Below, piece by piece: positions 40,777-49,251 of a stretch of DNA of 64,000 nt (within the stretch, counting starts at the first letter, position 1; the number at the start of each line of letters is the position of its first letter). Source of the DNA: an uncultured Pelagibacteraceae bacterium (GTDB taxonomy: Bacteria; Pseudomonadota; Alphaproteobacteria; Pelagibacterales; Pelagibacteraceae). The position numbers and the translations under genes were made by a program. A model generated the notes under the pieces. That model was not told the origin of the DNA. It did not search any database and saw only the letters and a program-made list of their open reading frames with translations. The stretch lies in NCBI GenBank assembly GCA_902623305.1, contig CACNTB010000004.1, forward strand, positions 1-64,000. The letters run 5' to 3'.

Positions 40777-41565
40777 ATGTCAGCGGAAAAAAAACACGAT
40801 TATCATTTAGTTGATCCAAGTCCTTGGCCAATTTATACATCTTTTGCATGCTTAGTATTAGCAATCGGTACAATTTTTTATATGCACAATGATGTATCAT
40901 GGGGGATGTATCTAGGTTTAGCATTATTAATTTACGGGGCTTACATGTGGTTTAGAGATGTCGTAATTGAAGCAGAACATCAAGGTCATCACACTCCTGT
41001 CGTTCAAATACATCATAGATATGGAATGACATTGTTTATTGCTTCAGAGGTAATGTTTTTTGTTGCATGGTTCTGGGCATACTTTGATATAAGTTTATTT
41101 CCAAATGAATTTGTAGGAAATGTATGGCCACCAAAAGATATTGAAACTTTTGATCCATGGGACATCCCATTAATCAATACTTTAGTATTACTACTTTCTG
41201 GAACGACAGTAACTTGGGCTCATCACTCTTTATTAGAGGATGATAGAAAAGGCTTTATACAAGGATTAACTTTAACTGTTATTTTGGGTTTCTTTTTTAC
41301 TTTGTTGCAAGCATATGAGTATCATCACGCTACTTTTACTTATTCTGGTCATATTTATGGGGCAGTTTTTTATATGGCAACAGGTTTTCATGGTTTCCAT
41401 GTTATTGTTGGAACAATATTTTTAGCCGTATGCTTGTGGAGAGGTAGACTTGGTCACTTTACTAAAGACCATCATTTTGGATTCGAAGCAGCTGCTTGGT
41501 ACTGGCATTTTGTTGACGTAGTTTGGCTATTTTTATTTGCTGCAATTTATATTTGGGGAAGTTAA
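40777..41565 (+). CDS. ctaE: Cytochrome c oxidase subunit III
   Basis: Subunit III stabilises proton uptake in the aa3 oxidase. It has 262 aa and seven TM helices. YHLVDPSPWPIYTSFACL opens it, MTLFIASEVMFFVAWFWAYF contains the conserved Glu, and GFHGFHVIVGTIFL, DHHFGFEAAAWYWHFVDVVWLFLF ends the protein. All are diagnostic. It lies 9 nt after ctaG and 9 nt before the SURF1-like gene. Confidence 0.98.
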   Translation: MSAEKKHDYHLVDPSPWPIYTSFACLVLAIGTIFYMHNDVSWGMYLGLALLIYGAYMWFRDVVIEAEHQGHHTPVVQIHHRYGMTLFIASEVMFFVAWFWAYFDISLFPNEFVGNVWPPKDIETFDPWDIPLINTLVLLLSGTTVTWAHHSLLEDDRKGFIQGLTLTVILGFFFTLLQAYEYHHATFTYSGHIYGAVFYMATGFHGFHVIVGTIFLAVCLWRGRLGHFTKDHHFGFEAAAWYWHFVDVVWLFLFAAIYIWGS

Positions 41566-41574
41566 TATTTATCC

Positions 41575-42228
41575 TTGAAGAATAAAATACTATTTTCAGT
41601 TTTTGTTTATTTTATTATTTTAACCCTGCTCTCTCTTGGGTTTTGGCAAATTTATAGATTAAATTGGAAATTAGAGTTAATTGAGCAAATAGAAAATTCT
41701 TTAAAAAATGACCCTGTAGAATTATCTAACATTGAAAAAAAAAACTATCTTAGAATAAAAACAAGAGGAGTTATTGATTTTGATAAACAAATTTACTTAT
41801 ATAATTTAAATGATAATGGCAAACCTGGATTTGAAGTAATTAATCCAATTAAAATTGATGATGAAAATTACTTAATGAATAGAGGATGGATACCTTTTGA
41901 AAAAAAAGATTTACCCGAAATAAATTTAGTTGATCAAAATCAGATAGTTGGCACTCTTATGCTACAAACTAAACCAAGTACATTTAAGCCAGAAAACGAA
42001 ATTGATAAAAATTATTGGTTTACTTTGGATAGAGAAGATATTTTAAAATTCACTGGAAGAAATTTTTCACAGTATGTTATTTATTTAAACGGTGATTATA
42101 AAATTCCAAAACCAAGAGTGATTACTGCTAAAATTTCAAATAATCATAAGAAGTATGCAATTACCTGGTTTTCTATGGCGATTTCAATCCTTTTAATATA
42201 TTTATATTTTAGGAAAAAAAATTATTAA
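41575..42228 (+). CDS. SURF1 family cytochrome oxidase assembly factor
   Basis: This heme-a insertion factor for the oxidase is anchored by N- and C-terminal TM helices (residues ~5-24 and ~197-213). It has 217 aa from a TTG start. LGFWQIYRLNWKLELI is the SURF1 N-terminal signature, and NRGWIPFEKK and ITWFSMAISILLIYLYF complete the pattern. Its place at the end of the oxidase operon is standard. It abuts thrC with no gap, so thrC may share the transcript. Confidence 0.92.
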   Translation: MKNKILFSVFVYFIILTLLSLGFWQIYRLNWKLELIEQIENSLKNDPVELSNIEKKNYLRIKTRGVIDFDKQIYLYNLNDNGKPGFEVINPIKIDDENYLMNRGWIPFEKKDLPEINLVDQNQIVGTLMLQTKPSTFKPENEIDKNYWFTLDREDILKFTGRNFSQYVIYLNGDYKIPKPRVITAKISNNHKKYAITWFSMAISILLIYLYFRKKNY

Positions 42229-43608
42229 ATGAGATACGTTAGTACAAGAAACACATCAAAAACCTTTGAATTTAAAGATGTTTTCATTAAAGGTCTTGCT
42301 GATGATGGAGGCTTATTTATTCCCCAAACATTGATGAAATATAGTGAAAATGAAGTTAAAGATTTTAAAAAACTAAGTTACTCAGAGTTAGCTAAAAAGA
42401 TCGTTTATCCGTTTATTGGTGATTTCATGTCACAAGCTGAATTGAGTAAAATTATTGATAAATCTTACTCTGCATTTAGACGAGATAATGTTGTAGATTT
42501 CATAAAACTTGAAGACAGAACTGTGTTAGAGCTGTTTCATGGTCCGACTTTAGCCTTCAAAGATGTTGCAATGCAACTTTTAGGTAATTTTTATGAGTAC
42601 TACCTAAAAAATGAAAATCAAAAGATTAACATTATTGTTGCTACATCTGGAGATACTGGTGCTGCAGCAATTGATGCAATTAAAGGTAAAAAAAATGTTA
42701 ATATTTTTGTTCTTCATCCAGATAATCGTGTCTCACCAGTTCAAAGAAAATTAATGACGACAGGTAAAGATGAAAATGTATTTAACATAGCTATAAAGGG
42801 AAATTTCGATGATTGTCAAAATTTAGTTAAATCCATGTTTGCAGATAAGAAATTTTCAAATGACATTAAAATGTCAGGTGTAAACTCTATTAATTGGGCG
42901 AGGATTATTGCTCAAAGTGTTTATTATTTTTACAGTTATTCATCAGTTGAAGATGCAAGTGAACCAACAAATTTTTCAGTGCCAACAGGAAATTTTGGAG
43001 ATGTGTATGCAGGATATTTAGCCAAAAAAATGGGCTTGCCTATAGATAAATTGATTGTTGCAACTAATCAAAATGATATTTTACATAGAGCAATCTCAAA
43101 AGGTAGTTATGAAGCAGAAAAAGTTTCAGAAACCATCTCTCCGAGTATGGATATACAAATAGCAAGTAATTTTGAAAGACTTATATTTGATCTTAATAAT
43201 GGAGACGATCAACAGACTTCCTTAGATATGAAAAATATTAAAGAGAATGGACAGTATTCAATAAATGAGGATAAATTAAATAAAATTAGCGAAAACTTTT
43301 TATCAGCTAGAATGAGTGAGGATGAGACTTTAGAGGTAATTAAGAATATATATGAAAAATTTGACGTTGTTTTAGATCCACATACAGCTATAGGGTACGG
43401 AGCATTTGATAAACATAACTTAAAAGGAAACAATATCGTACTTGCAACCGCACATCCCTGCAAGTTCCCAGGCGCAATTCAAAGTGCAATTAATATAAAA
43501 GCAGAATTGCCAAATGAATTAACTTTTATTTTAGATCAAAAAGAAAATTATGATATTGTTGAAAATGATATTGAAAAAGTAAAACAACATATTAAAGATC
43601 GAGTATAA
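42229..43608 (+). CDS. thrC: Threonine synthase
   Basis: This PLP enzyme makes threonine from O-phosphohomoserine. It has 459 aa, the longer class seen in proteobacteria. MRYVSTRNTSKTFEFKDVFIKGLADDGGLF opens it, HGPTLAFKDVAMQLLG has the PLP lysine, and IIVATSGDTGAAAIDAI is the substrate/PLP-phosphate loop. SURF1-thrC is a common alphaproteobacterial order. ThrB (homoserine kinase) is encoded ~1 kb further on, on the other strand. Confidence 0.97.
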   Translation: MRYVSTRNTSKTFEFKDVFIKGLADDGGLFIPQTLMKYSENEVKDFKKLSYSELAKKIVYPFIGDFMSQAELSKIIDKSYSAFRRDNVVDFIKLEDRTVLELFHGPTLAFKDVAMQLLGNFYEYYLKNENQKINIIVATSGDTGAAAIDAIKGKKNVNIFVLHPDNRVSPVQRKLMTTGKDENVFNIAIKGNFDDCQNLVKSMFADKKFSNDIKMSGVNSINWARIIAQSVYYFYSYSSVEDASEPTNFSVPTGNFGDVYAGYLAKKMGLPIDKLIVATNQNDILHRAISKGSYEAEKVSETISPSMDIQIASNFERLIFDLNNGDDQQTSLDMKNIKENGQYSINEDKLNKISENFLSARMSEDETLEVIKNIYEKFDVVLDPHTAIGYGAFDKHNLKGNNIVLATAHPCKFPGAIQSAINIKAELPNELTFILDQKENYDIVENDIEKVKQHIKDRV

Positions 43609-44093
43609 TGAAATTAAACGAGAACGATTTACTGCCGAATTCAGAAATATTTGTTTTAGAAAATGGTGAGCCAACTAAAAAAAAAATTGAAGATTTTTTC
43701 AAAGATAAAAAAGTAGTTTTATTTGGATTACCAGGTGCTTACACCTCAGTATGTTCTACTAAACATTTGCCTGGCTATATTAACTTGCATGATAAGTACA
43801 AAGAAAAAGGTATTGATCATATTATTTGCATATCTGTAAATGATCCTTTTGTTATGAATGCTTGGGGAAAAGAAAATAACGTAGGTGATAAAATTGTTAT
43901 GATGGGGGACCCTTTTTTAAATTTTACTAGAGATATTGGGGCTGATGTTGATAAAAGTGGGAGAGGCTTAGGTATTAGATCAAATAGATACACAATGTAT
44001 GTTGAAGATATGAAAGTGATTAAGTTACAAGAAGAAAAAGATACCGGATCTTGCGAAATTTCAGCAGCAGAAAATTTTTTAAATTTAGTCTAA
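43608..44093 (+). CDS. Peroxiredoxin, Prx5-like
   Basis: This thiol peroxidase reduces hydroperoxides. It has 161 aa. FGLPGAYTSVCSTKHLPGY has the peroxidatic Cys in the PxxxT(S)xxC context, and VNDPFVMNAWGKENN and FLNFTRDIGADVDKSGRGLGIRSNRYTMYV are typical of the Prx5 group. No glutaredoxin fusion is present. The start shares one base with the thrC stop (TAATG). The 3' end overlaps convergent rnhA by 9 nt. Confidence 0.93.
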   Translation: MKLNENDLLPNSEIFVLENGEPTKKKIEDFFKDKKVVLFGLPGAYTSVCSTKHLPGYINLHDKYKEKGIDHIICISVNDPFVMNAWGKENNVGDKIVMMGDPFLNFTRDIGADVDKSGRGLGIRSNRYTMYVEDMKVIKLQEEKDTGSCEISAAENFLNLV

Positions 44094-44510
44094 ATTTGCG
44101 GCTTTTTTAGCTAATAAGTCTACTTCTTCATTCATAGGATTTCCATCATGAGCCTTAACCCAATTCCATTCAACATTAAGTGATTTATTCAAATTATATA
44201 ATTCAATCCACAAATCCTTATTTTTAACATCTTCTTTTTTTGATGTTTTCCAATTATTAGCTAACCAAGTATTAATCCATTCAGTTATTCCATTTTTAAC
44301 ATATTGAGAGTCAGTATATATCTTTATTTCAATACCAGGTTTCATATTCTTCAGTGCATTAATCGGAGCTAGTAGCTCCATTCTATTATTTGTAGTGTTT
44401 TTTTCATTACCACTAATTTTTCTTATTTCTTTTTCATCATTTATAATTGCGGCCCATCCACCTTTTCCTGGATTTGTTAAACAAGAGCCATCTGTATAAA
44501 TTTTAATCAT
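44085..44510 (-). CDS. rnhA: Ribonuclease HI
   Basis: RNase HI removes RNA from RNA-DNA hybrids. It has 141 aa. KIYTDGSCLTNPGKGGWAAI has the first catalytic Asp, NNRMELLAPINAL the Glu, IYTDSQYVKNGITEWI the second Asp, and VKAHDGNPMNEEVDLLA the His and last Asp. All catalytic residues are present. It shares a base with the thrB stop and is the last gene of the minus-strand run from dciA. Confidence 0.97.
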   Translation of the reverse strand: MIKIYTDGSCLTNPGKGGWAAIINDEKEIRKISGNEKNTTNNRMELLAPINALKNMKPGIEIKIYTDSQYVKNGITEWINTWLANNWKTSKKEDVKNKDLWIELYNLNKSLNVEWNWVKAHDGNPMNEEVDLLAKKAANLD

Positions 44511-45475
44511 TAATTTATATAATCTTTGAATGTATTTAAATTATTGTGAGAAAGTAATTTTTGATAATATTCATTAGGATCTTTAATTTTAATCAATGCT
44601 GTCTTTGGGGTATTTGAGTAGTCGTATAATCGCGTTAATAAATATCTTAATGCTGCACCTCTACACAAAATATTTATTGATTTTTTTTCTTTAATTGAAA
44701 TTTTTTTAATGCTTTCATACCCTTTGATTAAACTTTTAATTTTTTTATGATTCATTTGAAATTTTTTCTTTTTAGGGTCAAAACAAAGAGCATTGATGCA
44801 TATAGCAATTTCATACATAAAATAATCATTAGCAGCAAAGTAGAAATCAATAATTCCAGAAAGTTTATTTTTTTTGAAGAAAATATTATCTATAAACAAG
44901 TCACCATGGATAATACCTTTGGGCAATTGTTTAGGCCAATTTTTATTTATATCTTTTAGGTTATTTTTTAAGAATATATTTAAATTTGAAAACTTTTTTG
45001 ACTTAAATTTAATACTTTCCAACAAAGGTTTTAAATTTCTAATACCCATCGAATTTTTTCTATTAAGCTTCATTTTATTTGTAACATTATGCATTCGAGC
45101 AATTATTTTACCAATTTCATAACAATCATTTATGTTTAATATTTTTTTATCCTTACCTTCTAAGAATGATACAATGCACGCAGTTTTATTTTTTAATTTA
45201 ATAAGATATTTATTATTTCTAGTTTTAAGTGGCATAGGACAATTTATTTTTGAACTATTTAAATTATCCATTAATTTCATAAAAAAAGGTATTTCTCTCT
45301 GTAAAACTCTTTTTTCAAAAATAGTTAAAATATATTTTTTCTTTTTTGATTTAAGAAGATAGTTTGTGTTTTCTATTCCTTGCTTAATACCTTTAAAACT
45401 TATTATTTTATCGATATTAAAATTTTTATTAATGATAATAATTTCTTTTTGAGTTATTTTTGTGTAAACAGCCAT
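44510..45475 (-). CDS. thrB: Homoserine kinase, APH-fold (ThrB type II)
   Basis: This enzyme phosphorylates homoserine for ThrC. It has 321 aa. It belongs to the choline/aminoglycoside kinase-like type found in alphaproteobacteria, not the GHMP type. FKGIKQGIENTNYLLK is the ATP loop, KGIIHGDLFIDNIFF is the catalytic loop and LSGIIDFYFAANDYFMYEIAI the metal-binding segment. It is 2 nt from ispH and overlaps rnhA by one base. Confidence 0.93.
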   Translation of the reverse strand: MAVYTKITQKEIIIINKNFNIDKIISFKGIKQGIENTNYLLKSKKKKYILTIFEKRVLQREIPFFMKLMDNLNSSKINCPMPLKTRNNKYLIKLKNKTACIVSFLEGKDKKILNINDCYEIGKIIARMHNVTNKMKLNRKNSMGIRNLKPLLESIKFKSKKFSNLNIFLKNNLKDINKNWPKQLPKGIIHGDLFIDNIFFKKNKLSGIIDFYFAANDYFMYEIAICINALCFDPKKKKFQMNHKKIKSLIKGYESIKKISIKEKKSINILCRGAALRYLLTRLYDYSNTPKTALIKIKDPNEYYQKLLSHNNLNTFKDYIN

Positions 45476-45477
45476 TT

Positions 45478-46422
45478 TTAATTTAATTTTTTAGGAACTT
45501 TAAATACCACATCTTCTTTAATTATCTCAACTACATCGATACTTATAGAAAACTTATTTTTTAAATCATTGATAAAATTTTCAACTAATATTTCTGGCGC
45601 AGAAGCCCCAGATGATATACCTATGGTATTACAATTTTCTATTTGGTCATATGGTATTGAGCTTTCAGAGTGAATAAGTTGCGAATTTTCACAGCCTGAT
45701 TTTTTTGCTACTTCAACTAACCTAACTGAATTTGAAGAGTTTCTACTTCCAATAACAAAAAACATATCACAATTCTTTGCAATATTTTTTACTGCCATCT
45801 GACGGTTAGTAGTTGCATAACAAATATCTTCTTTCATTGGCTCTTTTATATTAGGAAAATTGGTTTTTAAAATTTTGATTATCTGTTTTGTGTCATCAAC
45901 TGATAAAGTAGTCTGAGTAATATATGCTAATTTTTTGTCTAATTTACTTTGATAGTTTAAAGCATCTTCCTCATTTTGGATTAGATCTATAGAACCTTTA
46001 CTTAATTGACCCATAGTTCCAATTACTTCAGGATGATTTTCATGACCAATTAAAATTATATGATAACCAGCTTTACTTAGATTTTCTGCTTCTCTATGAA
46101 CTTTAGAAACTAGTGGACATGTAGCATCCACAAAAGTCATTTTATAATTTTGCGCATCTTCAGGTATTTTTTTCGGAACACCATGAGCTGAAAAAATTAC
46201 TGGTCTTGATTTATCTTTTATCTCCTCCAGCTCCTCAACAAATATTGCCCCTTTATTTTTTAAATCATCTACAACATACTTGTTATGCACTATTTCATGA
46301 CGCACATAAACTGGAGCTCCAAATTTTTTTATAGATTTTTCAACTATTTCAATTGCTCTTTCTACCCCAGCACAAAACCCACGAGGTGCAGACAGTAATA
46401 TTTTTAACTCTTTATTTTTCAT
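45478..46422 (-). CDS. ispH: 4-hydroxy-3-methylbut-2-enyl diphosphate reductase
   Basis: IspH is the last MEP-pathway enzyme, making IPP and DMAPP with a [4Fe-4S] cluster. It has 314 aa. The three cluster cysteines are in PRGFCAGVERAI, DATCPLVSKVH and EDICYATTNRQMAV, and the active-site Glu/His region HENHPEVIG and GIPY-like SIPYDQ loop are also seen. Its start lies 11 nt inside the blh gene, so it is read with the retinal genes, linking precursor supply to carotenoid synthesis. Confidence 0.97.
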   Translation of the reverse strand: MKNKELKILLSAPRGFCAGVERAIEIVEKSIKKFGAPVYVRHEIVHNKYVVDDLKNKGAIFVEELEEIKDKSRPVIFSAHGVPKKIPEDAQNYKMTFVDATCPLVSKVHREAENLSKAGYHIILIGHENHPEVIGTMGQLSKGSIDLIQNEEDALNYQSKLDKKLAYITQTTLSVDDTKQIIKILKTNFPNIKEPMKEDICYATTNRQMAVKNIAKNCDMFFVIGSRNSSNSVRLVEVAKKSGCENSQLIHSESSIPYDQIENCNTIGISSGASAPEILVENFINDLKNKFSISIDVVEIIKEDVVFKVPKKLN

Positions 46423-47347
46423 TTTTTTCTAAAAAATATTCCAGCAATATATGTGGAAAGGTTAAAGACGCCAAACCTATAAATATTATTTTTAAAATTG
46501 CACTATCCAAATTGTATGAATTATTCAGCAAATATAGAGCAATAAAAGAAAAAACAGCTGTCAAAATAGTTAAAGGTAAAGCTTTTTTGACAAATAATCC
46601 AAATCCGTTAACTATACTATTTGGATCAAGATCAATAGCGAGCGAAATTGTATGTCTAATCGAGTGTAAAAAACAGAAATAAACAGTAAAAGCTATTAGT
46701 GGAGTTAAATAATAATTTAATATTAAAATTGAAAAATAATCTAAAAAAACAACAAATTTTTTAATTTCAAAATTTTTCAAAAAAAGAAAAATACTAGATA
46801 AGGTACTACAGATTATTCCTATTTGAATTATTTTATTTGTCTCAATAAAATTTAAACTTGAATAAAATATCTCATTATCGATTAATAATAATTTGAAAAT
46901 TGCTATTGTTTCTTGAAAATGAAAATACAAAGGAGCAAGTATAATTAAAAATCCTTTAAAAAAATAGAGTATTTGAGTGAAATATGATCTATCATTAATC
47001 AAAAATTGTGTATCTTCTTTACCAAAGTGGTAGGAAGCTATTATTAAAAAAAGAATTAAAGTCATAGATGGTAATATCATCCAAGTTACAATGACTGCTG
47101 CTGATATTAAAATATATATAACATAGAAAATATAAGTTGATTTTATATTGAATAATCTTAAAAGTTTTTTTCCTTTAATATGGTCTAATGAACCATGAGA
47201 CACGCCTACAATCAAAATTAAAAGTAAACATAAAATCGATGAAATATATAAATTATTTAACTTTAACAATAAAATACAAAAAATATTTACAAAAAAGAAA
47301 AAAATAAATGAATGATTTAAATTTATTTTTTTAATCTTATTGTTCAT
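46412..47347 (-). CDS. blh: Brp/Blh family beta-carotene 15,15'-dioxygenase
   Basis: Blh cleaves beta-carotene to two retinals in the membrane. It has 311 aa and about eight TM helices. LILIVGVSHGSLDHIKG has the His/Asp iron-site motif, LIIASYHFGKEDTQF a further His, YFCFLHSIRHTISLAID another His pair, and FPHILLEYFL the C-terminal. These His positions are the Brp/Blh iron ligands. It follows crtY by 1 nt and overlaps ispH by 11 nt. Its retinal would serve a rhodopsin that must be encoded outside this window. Confidence 0.93.
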   Translation of the reverse strand: MNNKIKKINLNHSFIFFFFVNIFCILLLKLNNLYISSILCLLLILIVGVSHGSLDHIKGKKLLRLFNIKSTYIFYVIYILISAAVIVTWMILPSMTLILFLIIASYHFGKEDTQFLINDRSYFTQILYFFKGFLIILAPLYFHFQETIAIFKLLLIDNEIFYSSLNFIETNKIIQIGIICSTLSSIFLFLKNFEIKKFVVFLDYFSILILNYYLTPLIAFTVYFCFLHSIRHTISLAIDLDPNSIVNGFGLFVKKALPLTILTAVFSFIALYLLNNSYNLDSAILKIIFIGLASLTFPHILLEYFLEKNEK

Positions 47348-47348
47348 A

Positions 47349-48413
47349 TCAGATTATTTCTTTTACAAATTTCCATTTAGGCATTTTAAGTATAACTTTT
47401 ATGTCCTCAGAAAGATCACTTTTATTTGATAAAAAATTTATTGCAGTTTTAGGTTTTGTATTAAATACTTTCAGAAATATATTTCCCATATCTGAAGAAT
47501 TATTTTTCAAAACTCTTAAAAGAATTTTGTCTAAAAAATCATATTTTTTATGAATTTTATATGGTTTTGCTTTTCTAATATTTTCGATGTTTTCTCTAAT
47601 ATACCTACTTTGATCTTGAATATTCAAGAAAGTGTATCCAGTGCTTAATCTCGTCATCCCTCCAGCAGAGCCAATAAATATTTCTTTAGAATTATTTATT
47701 GGTTCTTGTCTAAAAAGTGGGATAGCACCATTTTCTTTAAAATTAATTTTACAATTTCTTATGTTAAGATCGTTACCCAAGTAATTATCAATTTGATCTT
47801 CATAATCCTCAAGATTTTCATTATTTAACTCTGATATCCATGTTGTCTCTACTAGCGCATTTCTTTTTGTAAATGGAAGAGTGTAAAAAAAATGAACTCT
47901 GTTTCTCTGATCACAAGCAAAATCCATTAAATTGAAAATTTCATCATCAAAAAAGTCTTTATCAGTCTCTATCTCTACTCCATAAAAATGTTGCCACAAC
48001 TTACCTTGATTGTTCCTAAAATTAGGTACACTATTAAAAATAATTGAGTCCGATTTATCTACTTCATCAATATTTTTGAAAAACTGAATGTTTTTGTTTA
48101 ATTTAAGTTTTGAAAGTATTTTTTCGTAAAATCTACCACTATCAATTGTCTGGTATGGAGTAGACTGGCAATCTACATATTTCGTTTCATTTGGTGTATT
48201 TATTGTAAAGTTAATCCAATTTTTTTTAACACAGTCATCAAAGTTATGTGAAAAGACTTTCCAAAAAGACCAAGTCTTGTCTCTTTTATACTCTCCTCTT
48301 GGCTCAATGATTGCTAGAGTTTTATTTTTTAATTTGTCATGAATTTCTAGTTCATATGCTAATGAAAGACCAGCGCAGCCACCACCTATAATTATATAAT
48401 CAAATTCTTTCAT
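47349..48413 (-). CDS. crtY: Lycopene beta-cyclase
   Basis: This flavoprotein cyclises lycopene to beta-carotene. It has 354 aa. The N-terminal DYIIIGGGCAGLSLAYEL is the dinucleotide motif, RDKTWSFWKVF the CrtY block, and IFIGSAGGMTRLSTGYTFLNIQ the C-terminal FAD/substrate region. The start overlaps the end of crtB by 14 nt. It supplies the beta-carotene for Blh directly downstream. Confidence 0.94.
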   Translation of the reverse strand: MKEFDYIIIGGGCAGLSLAYELEIHDKLKNKTLAIIEPRGEYKRDKTWSFWKVFSHNFDDCVKKNWINFTINTPNETKYVDCQSTPYQTIDSGRFYEKILSKLKLNKNIQFFKNIDEVDKSDSIIFNSVPNFRNNQGKLWQHFYGVEIETDKDFFDDEIFNLMDFACDQRNRVHFFYTLPFTKRNALVETTWISELNNENLEDYEDQIDNYLGNDLNIRNCKINFKENGAIPLFRQEPINNSKEIFIGSAGGMTRLSTGYTFLNIQDQSRYIRENIENIRKAKPYKIHKKYDFLDKILLRVLKNNSSDMGNIFLKVFNTKPKTAINFLSNKSDLSEDIKVILKMPKWKFVKEII

Positions 48414-49251
48414 TTAAATTTATTTCTTCGTAAATTAAATTATGATCATGTTCAATATTATCATCGTTTTTACTTAAAAGTGATAACTTAATTAAGTCAA
48501 AAATAGATAATAAAGTTTCAATTATTTTCTCAATATTTGAAACATAAATTTTCCCTGAATTTTTATAATTTTCTAAGTTTTTTTTATTTAAAATTTTATA
48601 TCCTATTTTTCTATAAACTCTTCTTGCAACTAAAATAGAAAATCTGAAGCTAAGTGGTATTTCATTTATTGAGTAAAATGAGTTCTCATAAAATTTTTCT
48701 GAAAGTTTGATTGTATTTTCTATATCCTTAAAACTTTCATTAATATAGGTTCTATTATTTTTTTTATCTTCTATAACATCTCTAGAAATATTTGTTAATT
48801 GCATTGCAATTCCAAGATCAATAGCTGATTTTAAAGATTGTTCTTTGTGAACATTCAATATTTTAGCCATCATCAATCCCACCGTTCCAGCTACTCTGTA
48901 AGAATATATCAATAATTCTTTTTTTGAATTAAGTTTAACATTTTCCTTTATATCAGAATTAATACCCTCAAATAAATCGTCAACAATTTTAGTGGAAATA
49001 CTAAATTCATTAATAAGATCCCACATGTTTTTAATAATTGGATTATCATAATTTTTATTTATAAAATTATTTCTAAATTTAATAAAATTATCTTTTTTTA
49101 CCTCAATCTTGTTTTCATCGTCAGCAATATTATCTGCTTCTCTACAAAAATCGTAAAGAGCAGAGCATTTTTTATATGTTTTTTCTGGTAAGAAAAAACC
49201 TGCCCAATTGAAAGATTTTGCGTAAATAGCTAAATAATTCTTTGTTAACAT
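48400..49251 (-). CDS. crtB: Phytoene synthase
   Basis: CrtB condenses two geranylgeranyl diphosphates to phytoene. It has 283 aa. FCREADNIADDENK and NISRDVIEDKKNNRTYI are the two Asp-rich metal motifs, and YSYRVAGTVGLMMAKIL lies between them, all typical. It shares a base with the crtI stop (TAATG). A crtE gene for GGPP is not seen in the window. Confidence 0.95.
   Translation of the reverse strand: MLTKNYLAIYAKSFNWAGFFLPEKTYKKCSALYDFCREADNIADDENKIEVKKDNFIKFRNNFINKNYDNPIIKNMWDLINEFSISTKIVDDLFEGINSDIKENVKLNSKKELLIYSYRVAGTVGLMMAKILNVHKEQSLKSAIDLGIAMQLTNISRDVIEDKKNNRTYINESFKDIENTIKLSEKFYENSFYSINEIPLSFRFSILVARRVYRKIGYKILNKKNLENYKNSGKIYVSNIEKIIETLLSIFDLIKLSLLSKNDDNIEHDHNLIYEEINLNERI

Noticed and set aside
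44747-45362. Several plus-strand ORFs opposite thrB
   Set aside because: All are shadows of the conserved thrB frame with hydrophobic antisense composition.
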